Source: a virus
Virus record (IMG/VR): IMGVR_UViG_3300025697_000094
Coordinates: 1-31,654 of that record
DNA: 31,654 bases
Strand: one strand, 5' to 3'
Positions 25,958-31,312 of this stretch are shown piece by piece (within the stretch, counting starts at the first letter, position 1; each line of letters starts with the position of its first letter). The notes under the pieces are model-generated. The model did not search any database and had not been told where the DNA came from. It worked only from the letters and a program-made list of their open reading frames with translations. Both the position numbers and the translations under genes were made by a program.

Positions 25958-26448
25958 GGGCGTGCGTCCTCACCCACCTGCGTGAAGTCATCGGCCTTGG
26001 CTGCACCCGCAAGCCGCTCAATGATCTCCTTGGCCTTAGCGTTGAGCCGCCCTGTGTCCAGCCCGCTCGGTAGCCGGGGCGGTCTATCATCGACCCAGTT
26101 CTCCATCAGCTGACCGTCGCGTAGCACCACCAGGCAGGCTATAGCCTTGATGATGTGGGGCAGCCCGCTGGCGGGGTCAGTGCTTTCGCCCTCCCAGAAG
26201 GCGTCGATATGTCGCCGGGCCGCGTCATAGTAGACCGATGCACGTACCCCAGCCACCCGATAGTTGTGTCCACCATACTTAGTGGCACCCTCCAGCATGG
26301 CCAGGCCAAGCTCGAAGACCACAGGGGCGGACACATAGTGAACCGGCGATTTCAGCACGCCGATGGAATCCTTGGGGTTGGTTTCCTTGCGGTCTAGCGT
26401 CTCAGTAAGCCCCGCTGCATATGTTGCCGCGTCTATCGAACTATCCAT
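25954..26448 (-). CDS. MazG-like dATP/dGTP diphosphohydrolase family protein
   Basis: I choose ATG 26448 (MDSSIDAATY, 164 residues) because GAGGAG lies about eight bases before it and no such site precedes the ATG at 26463. The key motifs are NPKDS (24-28), KYGGHNYR (57-64), VYYDAARRHIDAFWEGE (72-88) and DPASGLPHIIKAIACLVVL (91-109). I recognise these as the family annotated dATP/dGTP diphosphohydrolase, N-terminal (formerly DUF5664), an all-helical relative of MazG. Related MazZ proteins remove dGTP in phages with 2-aminoadenine DNA. Here it may bias dNTP pools; the substrate is inferred from the family. Confidence 0.82.
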   Translation of the reverse strand: MDSSIDAATYAAGLTETLDRKETNPKDSIGVLKSPVHYVSAPVVFELGLAMLEGATKYGGHNYRVAGVRASVYYDAARRHIDAFWEGESTDPASGLPHIIKAIACLVVLRDGQLMENWVDDRPPRLPSGLDTGRLNAKAKEIIERLAGAAKADDFTQVGEDARP

Positions 26449-26463
26449 CTCCACACTCCTCAT

Positions 26464-26892
26464 TCAGAAAATAATGTCGTTGTCTCCAAGCGACGGCTCG
26501 GGCATACCAGGTTTGTCAAGTGATACCATGTGCGCCAGGTTAGGCAGCCCCTGCCTATTACGCGGATCACGCTGCAGTGACGGCAGCAGTCTGCGCGTGC
26601 GGTCCAGGGATATACGTATTTCACCCACCGTGAGGCCTAGCTGCTCTGCAATCTCACCCATAGTCCACGCTGGGTAGTTGATGTAGATCTCGCAGTCCTG
26701 GAGGGTCAACTCCACTGGCGGGTTCGTCCATAGGCGCGGTCTGATCCCACACCACCCCTTCCACTCCGGCTTACAGCACCCGCTGCTCTCACGCCCCACT
26801 GCGACCGCGTCACACTCCTCCTGAGTGATGCGGCCGCTGGCCACACACTTGTCGAGGAACTCCTGTGATAATTTGTCCTCTTCCGCTGACAT
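26464..26892 (-). CDS. Helix-turn-helix protein (sigma-region-4-like)
   Basis: The 142-residue product has AGGAGG just before its ATG. Residues 70-105 (YPAWTMGEIAEQLGLTVGEI then RISLDRTRRLLPSL) form a clear helix-turn-helix of the sigma70-region-4/phage-packaging regulator style. Upstream is a cysteine-bearing segment (SGCCKPEWKGWCG), which could bind metal. The C-terminus is Pro/Gly-rich. It might regulate transcription or package DNA (small terminases use similar folds). Position among early genes favours regulation; no specific family is recognised. Confidence 0.68.
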   Translation of the reverse strand: MSAEEDKLSQEFLDKCVASGRITQEECDAVAVGRESSGCCKPEWKGWCGIRPRLWTNPPVELTLQDCEIYINYPAWTMGEIAEQLGLTVGEIRISLDRTRRLLPSLQRDPRNRQGLPNLAHMVSLDKPGMPEPSLGDNDIIF

Positions 26893-26928
26893 TGGTCCTC
26901 CTACATACAGTCACGTTTGTAGCGTTCC

Positions 26929-27171
26929 CTAAAGTGTGGGGATCGCAGGGATTTCTACTTCCGATTGCCCGGATATCTCACGTTTGATCTTGTCGGACCA
27001 CTCACTGGGGTGCCGGGTAATCTGCCTTTTTACATGGCTCAGTATCTGCTCTTGTATACGCTTGCTAATTTCGTATGCCCTGGACAGCCCGTGCGTAGCA
27101 ATTAGAGCTGTACTTGTTGTGGTTGCTATTCTGTGAATTGGTATATCTGTAGCGGCTAGTTTCTTGCCCAT
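26929..27171 (-). CDS. Hypothetical protein, paralogue of the gene at 27741
   Basis: The start is ATG 27171 (MGKKLAATDIPIHRIATT), five bases after GGAGG; that site lies inside the upstream HNH gene's last codons. The 80-residue protein shares its first 39 residues with the gene at 27741: both read (L/V)A-x-(T/A)D-(I/L)PIHR(I/V)ATT-x-ST-x-LIATHGL-x-RAY. The second half differs, here ending basic and polar (HVKRQITRHPSEWSDKIKREI). The pair looks like a tandem duplication split by HNH copy 4. Function unknown. Confidence 0.72.
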   Translation of the reverse strand: MGKKLAATDIPIHRIATTTSTALIATHGLSRAYEISKRIQEQILSHVKRQITRHPSEWSDKIKREISGQSEVEIPAIPTL

Positions 27172-27725
27172 AGGTGCCTCCAAGTTTGGTGTAGGGCAAT
27201 GTTAGAGATAGTCGATTTGCTGGTGTGGTAAACTTCCGCCAGGTCTTTACGGGGTATCCCGGCGCGTCGAAGGTACTCAATCCAACGCACTTCCGTTTCG
27301 GTGAGGGTGGTGTTACCGTGTTGTTCGCCTGTAGGTCGCACTAAATTTGGACTAAGGAGACTACAGGTCCCGTGTTTCACGGCATCCCGGGCGTTCCCTT
27401 TTCGCATGTCCCACCTAAGATTTTCGGCTCGGTTGTCTGTCTTGATCCCGTTGTTATGACAGGCCTCCATACCGGGTGGGCAGGGGCCAACGAAAGTCTC
27501 TAAGACTAGGCGGTGGACGTTTTTATTGGTGTGTTTTCCATCTGTGCATAGCGTAACCCTAGGGTAGCCACACCTATCATTACCCGCTCTTAGCCACCTG
27601 CCATGGATACTGCACCCTGTGCCCCGACGCGGCTTAGACCACACGCGCCCGTCATTGGTGATCTCATAATCAGGAAAGCCCCCGATAGGTACAGCTACCT
27701 GCATATGCCGCTTTCCCCAGATCAT
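27156..27725 (-). CDS. NUMOD4/HNH homing endonuclease (copy 4)
   Basis: This 189-residue protein is read from ATG 27725, seven bases after GGAGG. NUMOD4 (GGFPDYEITNDGRVWSKPRR) is followed by the HNH core (VHRLVLETFVG, EACHNNGIKTDNRAENLRWD) and a C-terminal helix-turn-helix (LTETEVRWIEYLRRAG to YHTSKSTISNIAL) ending TWRHLWARN. Here the second core residue is Ala-Cys-His rather than Cys-Cys-His. The codons TGG AGG CAC CTA TGG hold the ribosome binding site and ATG of the next gene; the overlap is 16 bases. It lies between two paralogous small genes. Intact. Confidence 0.92.
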   Translation of the reverse strand: MIWGKRHMQVAVPIGGFPDYEITNDGRVWSKPRRGTGCSIHGRWLRAGNDRCGYPRVTLCTDGKHTNKNVHRLVLETFVGPCPPGMEACHNNGIKTDNRAENLRWDMRKGNARDAVKHGTCSLLSPNLVRPTGEQHGNTTLTETEVRWIEYLRRAGIPRKDLAEVYHTSKSTISNIALHQTWRHLWARN

Positions 27726-27740
27726 TTCCCTGCCTCCACC

Positions 27741-27926
27741 CTAAACAACCATTTCAAGTATGCTACCGTAGCAGCCCCACGTCACTAGCCAGCCTGAGCC
27801 TGGCTCATGCACCCTGGTACAGATCTGGTATGCTCGCTCTAGTCCATGCGTGGCGATCAGCACAGTACTCAGCGTCGTCGCTACCCGGTGGATCGGTAGG
27901 TCTGCGTCAGCTACTCGCTTGGTCAT
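27741..27926 (-). CDS. Hypothetical protein, paralogue of the gene at 26929
   Basis: I choose ATG 27926 (MTKRVADADLPIHRVATT, 61 residues) because the alignment with its paralogue begins there; the upstream site is only moderate (AGAGA). The N-terminal 39 residues match the paralogue closely, but the C-terminal part is shorter and different (HEPGSGWLVTWGCYGSILEMVV), with a hydrophobic end. That end may be eroded or replaced, as expected for a duplicate with an HNH gene inserted beside it. Function unknown. Confidence 0.68.
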   Translation of the reverse strand: MTKRVADADLPIHRVATTLSTVLIATHGLERAYQICTRVHEPGSGWLVTWGCYGSILEMVV

Positions 27927-28041
27927 ACCAGTTCTCTTTTCTCGCACGTATAGCCTGGGCAATATCCTGCAAAGCGTGTGCAATATTGGTACACCCATAG
28001 TCTAGTATCAAGGCTGCAATGATTACGCTTAACCAGGTCAT
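27907..28041 (-). CDS. 44-residue membrane peptide
   Basis: ATG 28041 overlaps the stop of the upstream gene (ATGA), with AAAGGAGAGG just before it, and the frame ends TGA at 27907. The product starts MTWLSVIIAALILDYGC, one membrane span, then has an amphipathic helix with Ala, Gln and Arg (IAHALQDIAQAIRARKE). It overlaps the next gene by 20 bases. No family is recognised. Confidence 0.62.
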   Translation of the reverse strand: MTWLSVIIAALILDYGCTNIAHALQDIAQAIRARKENWYDQASS

Positions 28042-28328
28042 ACCTCTCCTTTGGTCTCTTCAAGTAGGGTATCGACATCTCGCTTCAGGGCCGACGCTGT
28101 GTTGTAGTCATACATACCCATCGTTGCGGAAGCGTAGCACCCACATCTCTCCAATATCGCCACCAGCCGATAGTAGAGGTTGCAGGCTATTAATATCTCT
28201 GCAATCCTACTTAATTCGCAGTCCCCAAGGTCATGCTCAGCATACACCTGAAAGACCTCACAGCCATCGGTATCGTATACAATGAGACTATTTGCAGCGT
28301 CCTGGTCTGCTTTGTACGGTGTGTTCAT
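28038..28328 (-). CDS. Hypothetical phage protein, 96 residues
   Basis: ATG 28328 lies seven bases after GGAGG. The product starts with a beta-rich part (NSLIVYDTDGCEVFQVYAEHD) and continues with a helical part (AEILIACNLYYRLVAILERC). This order recalls a widespread small phage protein that reads along the lines of ...DADG-x-x-(V/I)-A...A-x-LIAAAPELLEAL, known in many phages without function. It is a probable divergent member. Four cysteines (30, 44, 56, 69 region) are scattered, not paired. Confidence 0.68.
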   Translation of the reverse strand: MNTPYKADQDAANSLIVYDTDGCEVFQVYAEHDLGDCELSRIAEILIACNLYYRLVAILERCGCYASATMGMYDYNTASALKRDVDTLLEETKGEV

Positions 28329-28540
28329 CTCTGCGCCTCCAAAAGCAAATCCATACCCAAGTTCAGTATCTGGTCCCGCGTGAACTGTATCCTCACCGGG
28401 GAGGGGTTAGCGTGCGTTGCCTTAAGCCGTTTACTCCCGCATGTTGGGCATGTCATGTGAGCAGCTAACGATGTTATGCTGCTCCGCACCCGCGACTCCC
28501 CACAGTCCAAACATTTCCATGTAGTCGTTCCATTAAACAT
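28325..28540 (-). CDS. Zinc-ribbon protein, 71 residues
   Basis: ATG 28540 follows GGAGT at about nine bases. The motifs WKCLDCGES (8-16) and MTCPTCGSKR (29-38) give two C-x2-C pairs about 20 residues apart, a classical zinc ribbon, followed by a helix (RDQILNLGMDLLLEAQR). It is the first gene behind a near-consensus promoter at 28554-28582. A DNA- or RNA-polymerase-binding early protein would fit, but that is inference. Confidence 0.75.
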   Translation of the reverse strand: MFNGTTTWKCLDCGESRVRSSITSLAAHMTCPTCGSKRLKATHANPSPVRIQFTRDQILNLGMDLLLEAQR

Positions 28541-28553
28541 AGCAGCTTACTCC

Positions 28554-28582
28554 ACTATACCACAATTTGGTCTCGGTGTCAA
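28554..28582 (-). promoter_or_regulatory. Sigma70-type promoter (leftward)
   Basis: Read on the - strand: -35 TTGACA (28577-28582), a 17-base spacer, and -10 TATAGT (28554-28559). The -35 is perfect and the -10 matches five of six. Transcription should start about seven bases further left, upstream of the zinc-ribbon gene at 28325, and it would serve the genes below it. Confidence 0.8.
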
Positions 28583-28597
28583 GGACTTTCTTGAAAA

Positions 28598-28651
28598 TAG
28601 CGTAGTTATGGGTAGGCGGCTGGAGGCGTCCGCCCACCAATGAGTACGCTA
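28598..28651 (-). terminator. Candidate terminator or structured RNA before the 28554 promoter
   Basis: TAGCGTA (28598-28604) and TACGCTA (28645-28651) form a perfect 7-pair outer stem. An inner stem pairs GGTAGGCGG with CCGCCCACC, with one mismatch. On the leftward strand it is followed by TTTTC. It begins at the stop codon of the upstream gene and sits directly before a promoter, an arrangement typical of a terminator-promoter junction. The T-tract is short, so termination may be partial. Confidence 0.4.
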
Positions 28652-28996
28652 CGAGCGTTTACGTTTCCGATCCAGCTTGCGCAGGTAGTGATAGAACGCT
28701 ATGGGCTCGTTGTTCCAACTCCGCCCGGGTGCCTCACAGTTGAAGTCCGGGTCCACCGCGCGGCCGGGACAATGTTCGCAGCATCCATGCTCACCAGGAT
28801 CAGCGATACCACCCTTTCGTTCATTTACCTCACAGAAGAAGCAGGTACAAGATAGCCTCATCCTAGGGTGGTGTCGCTGCATCCACGCTCGTTTCAGTGT
28901 GCCACTGTTGACCAAAGTAGACCCGGCCCGCACTGTTGCAACAAAGTCCCACGCTGCCAAACACTCTTTCCACACGTTATCGGTTGTCCATTTCAT
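28649..28996 (-). CDS. Hypothetical cysteine-rich protein
   Basis: The start is ATG 28996 (MKWTTDNVWKECLAAW, 115 residues), about seven bases after GGGAG; a TTG five codons upstream would include that site. Residues 50-85 carry a cysteine set: SCTCFFCEVNE, then CCEHCPGR, then a further Cys in DFNCEAPG. This resembles phage proteins with a (C-x2-C)2 knuckle and suggests one or two zinc sites. The C-terminus is basic (RKLDRKRKRS). A nucleic-acid contact is plausible; function unknown. Confidence 0.72.
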   Translation of the reverse strand: MKWTTDNVWKECLAAWDFVATVRAGSTLVNSGTLKRAWMQRHHPRMRLSCTCFFCEVNERKGGIADPGEHGCCEHCPGRAVDPDFNCEAPGRSWNNEPIAFYHYLRKLDRKRKRS

Positions 28997-29045
28997 GTCG
29001 TGCTCTCCCAATTAAGCCTGTGTGAGGCGGCACTGGCGCGTCGTG

Positions 29046-29276
29046 CTAGTCTTTAACCCGCCCGTCTCCGTCCAGCTGGAACCCTAGGCCCGGGTCGACA
29101 GAGCCACGCTTGACCATCCTGCCAGATTCGTAGATAGTGGCAATATAGCCCCGGTCCACTCGGTTGCCGTCCTCGTCCACCGCGACAAGATCGACGCAAC
29201 CATCGCCCTGCCCCAACTTCAACCTTACCACTGGCCCTTCCGGTTCAGTCTTTTGATACACTTTGATCCTTGGCAT
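29046..29276 (-). CDS. Hypothetical beta-rich protein, 76 residues
   Basis: ATG 29276 lies after AAAGGAG and is the first gene below the strong promoter at 29309-29337. The sequence (MPRIKVYQKTEPEGPVVRLK, then DLVAVDEDGNRVDRGYIATI) is a run of short beta strands with Asp/Gly turns, ending in LDGDGRVKD. A small beta-barrel or sheet protein is likely. No family is recognised. Confidence 0.72.
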   Translation of the reverse strand: MPRIKVYQKTEPEGPVVRLKLGQGDGCVDLVAVDEDGNRVDRGYIATIYESGRMVKRGSVDPGLGFQLDGDGRVKD

Positions 29277-29308
29277 GTTTTCTCCTTTTCTAAGTTAGTG
29301 TTGACTAC

Positions 29309-29337
29309 ATTATACACTATATCGGCGATGAGTGCAA
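29309..29337 (-). promoter_or_regulatory. Strong sigma70-type promoter (leftward)
   Basis: Read on the - strand: -35 TTGCAC (29332-29337), spacer 17 bases, -10 TATAAT (29309-29314), preceded by TG as in extended -10 promoters. It is a near-perfect match. The start point should be near 29302, giving a leader of about 25 bases before the gene at 29046. Confidence 0.85.
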
Positions 29338-29353
29338 GGGAAATCTTGGTTAT

Positions 29354-29752
29354 TTATCTAGTTTCCCTCTTATCAATGTGCTGGCAGTTATTCGCGTAGT
29401 ACGACTGCCCCCATTCACGATAGCACGTCTCGCAGACATTCAACGCCCGGCACGCGGCTCCGTAATAGGGACTACCGCCATCGTCCAGCAGGCGGAACCA
29501 ACCGTAACTCCAGGGCGTGTATTGTGTCTTGCCAACCATAGCAACTATGGCCTCTTTGTACAGGGCCAGCCAGGCCACGTCCCGCTGCTCGTTCCATCCT
29601 CCGTTTGCGAACTTGCATCCGTCGTCCAACACTTTCGGGAAATCCATGTCGAGTTGCGCTAGTTTCTTGTGCGTCTCTGCGTGGTCGGAGTACCTTTGCG
29701 GATCTTCAAATAGGGCTCCACACTGCTCGCATTTATCTACGGTCTGTTTCAT
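29354..29752 (-). CDS. Protein with N-terminal C2H2-like zinc finger
   Basis: This 132-residue protein begins MKQTVDKCEQCGALFEDP and then has RYSDHAETH, giving C8-x2-C11-x12-H24-x3-H28, the spacing of a classical C2H2 finger. The middle is Trp-rich (DVAWLALYKEA, PWSYGWFRLL). Near the end, CETCYREW and NNCQH could form a second metal site. GGAG lies about ten bases before the ATG. Such phage fingers may bind DNA or host proteins; no specific function is assignable. Confidence 0.75.
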   Translation of the reverse strand: MKQTVDKCEQCGALFEDPQRYSDHAETHKKLAQLDMDFPKVLDDGCKFANGGWNEQRDVAWLALYKEAIVAMVGKTQYTPWSYGWFRLLDDGGSPYYGAACRALNVCETCYREWGQSYYANNCQHIDKRETR

Positions 29753-29838
29753 GGCCTTATGCTCCTTTCAGATACTCATGTGTGAGCCCCATCGGCCCAG
29801 GCCCGGGGGCGGGATCAGCCGCCGCCCGGCGCGGGTCG

Positions 29839-30126
29839 TTAGAATGTGAACCCCAATGATTCAACGTCGGCCTGGAATGCCTCCAGCAAAGCAGGCAACC
29901 GGGCTTCGAGTCGCTCTTTCAATCCAGGGGCGGTAAGGTCCTCGTCGGTGGCATCGGGCCAGTACTTTCTATTTCCCAACAGCGTTATTGCGAGTGTGCT
30001 ACCAGTATCCCGTAGCCACTTCAGTGCCTGTTGGTCATATTCACTGTTGTGCTTCTCCGGCTTGATTGTCTTGTGTCCAGTATACATAATATTGCCGTCA
30101 ACCCGTGTCGTCGCGTTAGTTTTCAT
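29839..30126 (-). CDS. Hypothetical protein, 95 residues
   Basis: ATG 30126 follows GGGGGTAGAG. The N-terminus is polar and basic (TGHKTIKPEKHNSEY) and residues 30-95 are helical (QQALKWLRDTGSTLAITLLG, then GLKERLEARLPALLEAFQADV). No metal site or membrane span is present. The 86 bases after its stop (29753-29838) are very GC-rich, with no recognisable gene or convincing terminator. Confidence 0.68.
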   Translation of the reverse strand: MKTNATTRVDGNIMYTGHKTIKPEKHNSEYDQQALKWLRDTGSTLAITLLGNRKYWPDATDEDLTAPGLKERLEARLPALLEAFQADVESLGFTF

Positions 30127-30143
30127 CGTCTCTACCCCCTAGG

Positions 30144-30407
30144 CTATTCCGAATACTTCCCTACATAGGTGTATTTGTAATACTGTTCAGGATGAATCTC
30201 TCCATCCTTGCAGAGCCCATCCGTCCAGTTGTTGAATTGCTCATCGATCATAGCCTGATCATCCCGGTGGTCGTGGAGCCAATCCGCATGCTCAGCGTCG
30301 AATCGGTCTGACAACTCCTTTTCACAAGTGATGATTGACGGGTGTATGCATCGCTCTGATATGGCGTACAGTTCTACCATTTCCACTAATTCTACGTTGT
30401 TCCACAT
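30144..30407 (-). CDS. Hypothetical acidic protein, 87 residues
   Basis: ATG 30407 lies close after GAGGGGGAT. The product is acidic, with helical segments (VELVEMVELYAISERC, CEKELSDRFDAEHADWLHD) and an aromatic tail (YYKYTYVGKYSE). Acidic small early proteins of phages often mimic DNA or bind host enzymes; here that is only a possibility. No family is recognised. Confidence 0.66.
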   Translation of the reverse strand: MWNNVELVEMVELYAISERCIHPSIITCEKELSDRFDAEHADWLHDHRDDQAMIDEQFNNWTDGLCKDGEIHPEQYYKYTYVGKYSE

Positions 30408-30424
30408 TTCTCTATCCCCCTCAC

Positions 30425-30592
30425 TTAGGTTAAATCAACTCGCAGGCCGCACTTGTGGCAATCATCCCACTCGCCCCGTTTCAGGCCATGCACCTCGTTA
30501 CTGTGATCGCAGTCCGTGCGTACAATCTTGCGGAGTCGGGCTTTTCCTCTTGTGGGCTCAAATTGTCTTATCCCCCTCCTTGTAGGGCACAA
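30425..30592 (-). CDS. Possible small zinc-ribbon protein (start uncertain)
   Basis: An open frame ends at TAA 30425 with a protein-like end: TDCDHSNEVHGLKRGEW then DDCHKCGLRVDLT. Cys, His and C-x2-C spacing suggest a zinc site like those of other small proteins here. The only canonical start is TTG 30592, without a clear ribbon of purines before it; GGAGG lies inside the frame a few bases after it. A non-standard start nearer that GGAGG is possible. The frame or start may be affected by a mutation. Confidence 0.4.
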   Translation of the reverse strand: MCPTRRGIRQFEPTRGKARLRKIVRTDCDHSNEVHGLKRGEWDDCHKCGLRVDLT

Positions 30593-30647
30593 TCGCCAGT
30601 GTTGCGCCGTGGGGACGGCGCTGGGCTGGGGATAGTGTCAGTCAAGA

Positions 30648-30761
30648 TTACCGTTTGCGTCGACTGGCCTTGAGTGATTCCGCAATCTGTTCATCGGCCG
30701 ACTGATTACAGTATACACTATGATCGGGTGGAAACTTGACTATATGCGTTCTATCAGCCGT
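30648..30761 (-). CDS. Possible 37-residue protein with ACG start, overlapping HNH copy 5
   Basis: An open frame ends at TAA 30648. It has no ATG, GTG or TTG, but ACG at 30759-30761 lies five bases after GGAG. Read from there, the product is MADRTHIVKFPPDHSVY followed by CNQSADEQIAESLKASRRKR, a convincing protein sequence. The GGAG and ACG lie inside the HNH frame (GTG GAG AAT CTA CGG), exactly as the other HNH genes overlap the starts of their neighbours. Either a rare ACG start is used, or an ATG was changed to ACG and the gene is now poorly expressed. Confidence 0.42.
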   Translation of the reverse strand, partial: TADRTHIVKFPPDHSVYCNQSADEQIAESLKASRRKR

Positions 30762-31054
30762 AGATTCTCCACTTGGTTGTCCGTGCGGATACCGTTGATA
30801 TGCTTCACAACGTTGTATGGGTTAAAACGGCCCACATGGGCCTCGTAGACCAGCCGATGAACCAGACAGGTCTTTGGCTTACCAAACCGGCTTAGCGTCA
30901 CCCCCCGATAGCCGCCCGGGGTGATAAAACCATGCAGCGGGCGATTGCGGGCAAAGCTCCACACCATACCGGTATCCGTCACTCCGTAGTTCGGGTAGCC
31001 GTGGATACTGACGGGTGATATCAGGCGGTCCTTGTAGAGTATGAACTGTTCCAT
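30740..31054 (-). CDS. Short NUMOD4/HNH endonuclease (copy 5), lacks C-terminal helix-turn-helix
   Basis: I choose ATG 31054 (MEQFILYKDRLI, 104 residues), eight bases after GGAG; the longer reading from 31105 would run through the promoter. NUMOD4 (IHGYPNYGVTDTGMVWSFAR) is followed by the HNH core (VHRLVYEAHVG, VVKHINGIRTDNQVENLRL). Unlike copies 1-4 it stops right after the core (LIERI) and has no recognition helix-turn-helix. That may be natural or a truncation; a shorter specificity or loss of homing ability is possible. Its end overlaps the possible ACG-start gene by 22 bases. Confidence 0.85.
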   Translation of the reverse strand: MEQFILYKDRLISPVSIHGYPNYGVTDTGMVWSFARNRPLHGFITPGGYRGVTLSRFGKPKTCLVHRLVYEAHVGRFNPYNVVKHINGIRTDNQVENLRLIERI

Positions 31055-31076
31055 GCGCTGTTTCTCCTTTCTTTTT

Positions 31077-31105
31077 AGTTTAGCATATTCGGGGAGGAAA
31101 GTCAA
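31077..31105 (-). promoter_or_regulatory. Sigma70-type promoter (leftward)
   Basis: Read on the - strand: -35 TTGACT (31100-31105), spacer 17 bases, -10 TAAACT (31077-31082). The -35 matches five of six and the -10 four of six. It sits 23-50 bases upstream of HNH copy 5 and next to the tandem 19-base repeats, so a protein bound to those repeats could control it. Confidence 0.65.
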
Positions 31106-31108
31106 GGT

Positions 31109-31146
31109 AAATCGTTAGGAGGTTCGGAAATCGTTAGGAGGTTCGG
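31109..31146. repeat. Two perfect tandem 19-base repeats
   Basis: AAATCGTTAGGAGGTTCGG occurs at 31109-31127 and again, with no spacer, at 31128-31146. A 15-base inverted copy, CGACCTCCTAACGAT, follows at 31164-31178, so one direct copy and the inverted copy can form a dyad. The repeats begin four bases from the leftward promoter's -35. They look like binding sites (iterons or operators). Confidence 0.85.
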
Positions 31147-31178
31147 GGCTTTTGGGGGGTGTTCGACCTCCTAACGAT
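31129..31178. repeat. Inverted repeat partner of the 19-base element
   Basis: ATCGTTAGGAGG of the second direct copy pairs with CCTCCTAACGAT at 31167-31178. The arms are separated by a G/T-rich loop that includes CTTTTGGGGGG. It could form a cruciform or an RNA hairpin. Confidence 0.7.
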
Positions 31179-31186
31179 CGGGCAAT

Positions 31187-31258
31187 TACCCTAACCTTGT
31201 TTTTCAAAAGCAGGTTTTTGGGGGTGTAAAGGCTGAACTACCCTACCCTAACCTTGTT
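31187..31258. repeat. 15-base direct repeats
   Basis: TACCCTAACCTTGTT occurs at 31187-31201 and 31244-31258, 57 bases apart (start to start). The sequence CCTAAC is shared with the 19-base repeat (reverse strand CGTTAGG), so both may carry the same core recognition word. Confidence 0.7.
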
Positions 31259-31298
31259 CTGAAAACTATTTTCACTTTGGAGAATTGATACCTCCTAA

Positions 31299-31312
31299 TC
31301 CTAACGTTAGGA
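31299..31312. repeat. 14-base perfect palindrome with the shared core
   Basis: TCCTAACGTTAGGA is a perfect palindrome. Its half site CGTTAGGA is the core of the 19-base repeats at 31109-31146. A dimeric DNA-binding protein is the simple explanation. Confidence 0.75.

Noticed and set aside
29753-29838. GC-rich gap as a terminator or gene
   Set aside because: Stems are imperfect and lack a T-tract; the only in-phase frame there codes for 11 residues.
30710-30720. Extended -10-like TGTATACT on the - strand
   Set aside because: It resembles the -10 of the 29309 promoter, but no -35 lies 15-19 bases upstream, and it falls inside the possible ACG-start gene.
31109-31146. Possible CRISPR repeats
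   Set aside because: Only two direct copies and they touch with no spacer between them; no cas genes.
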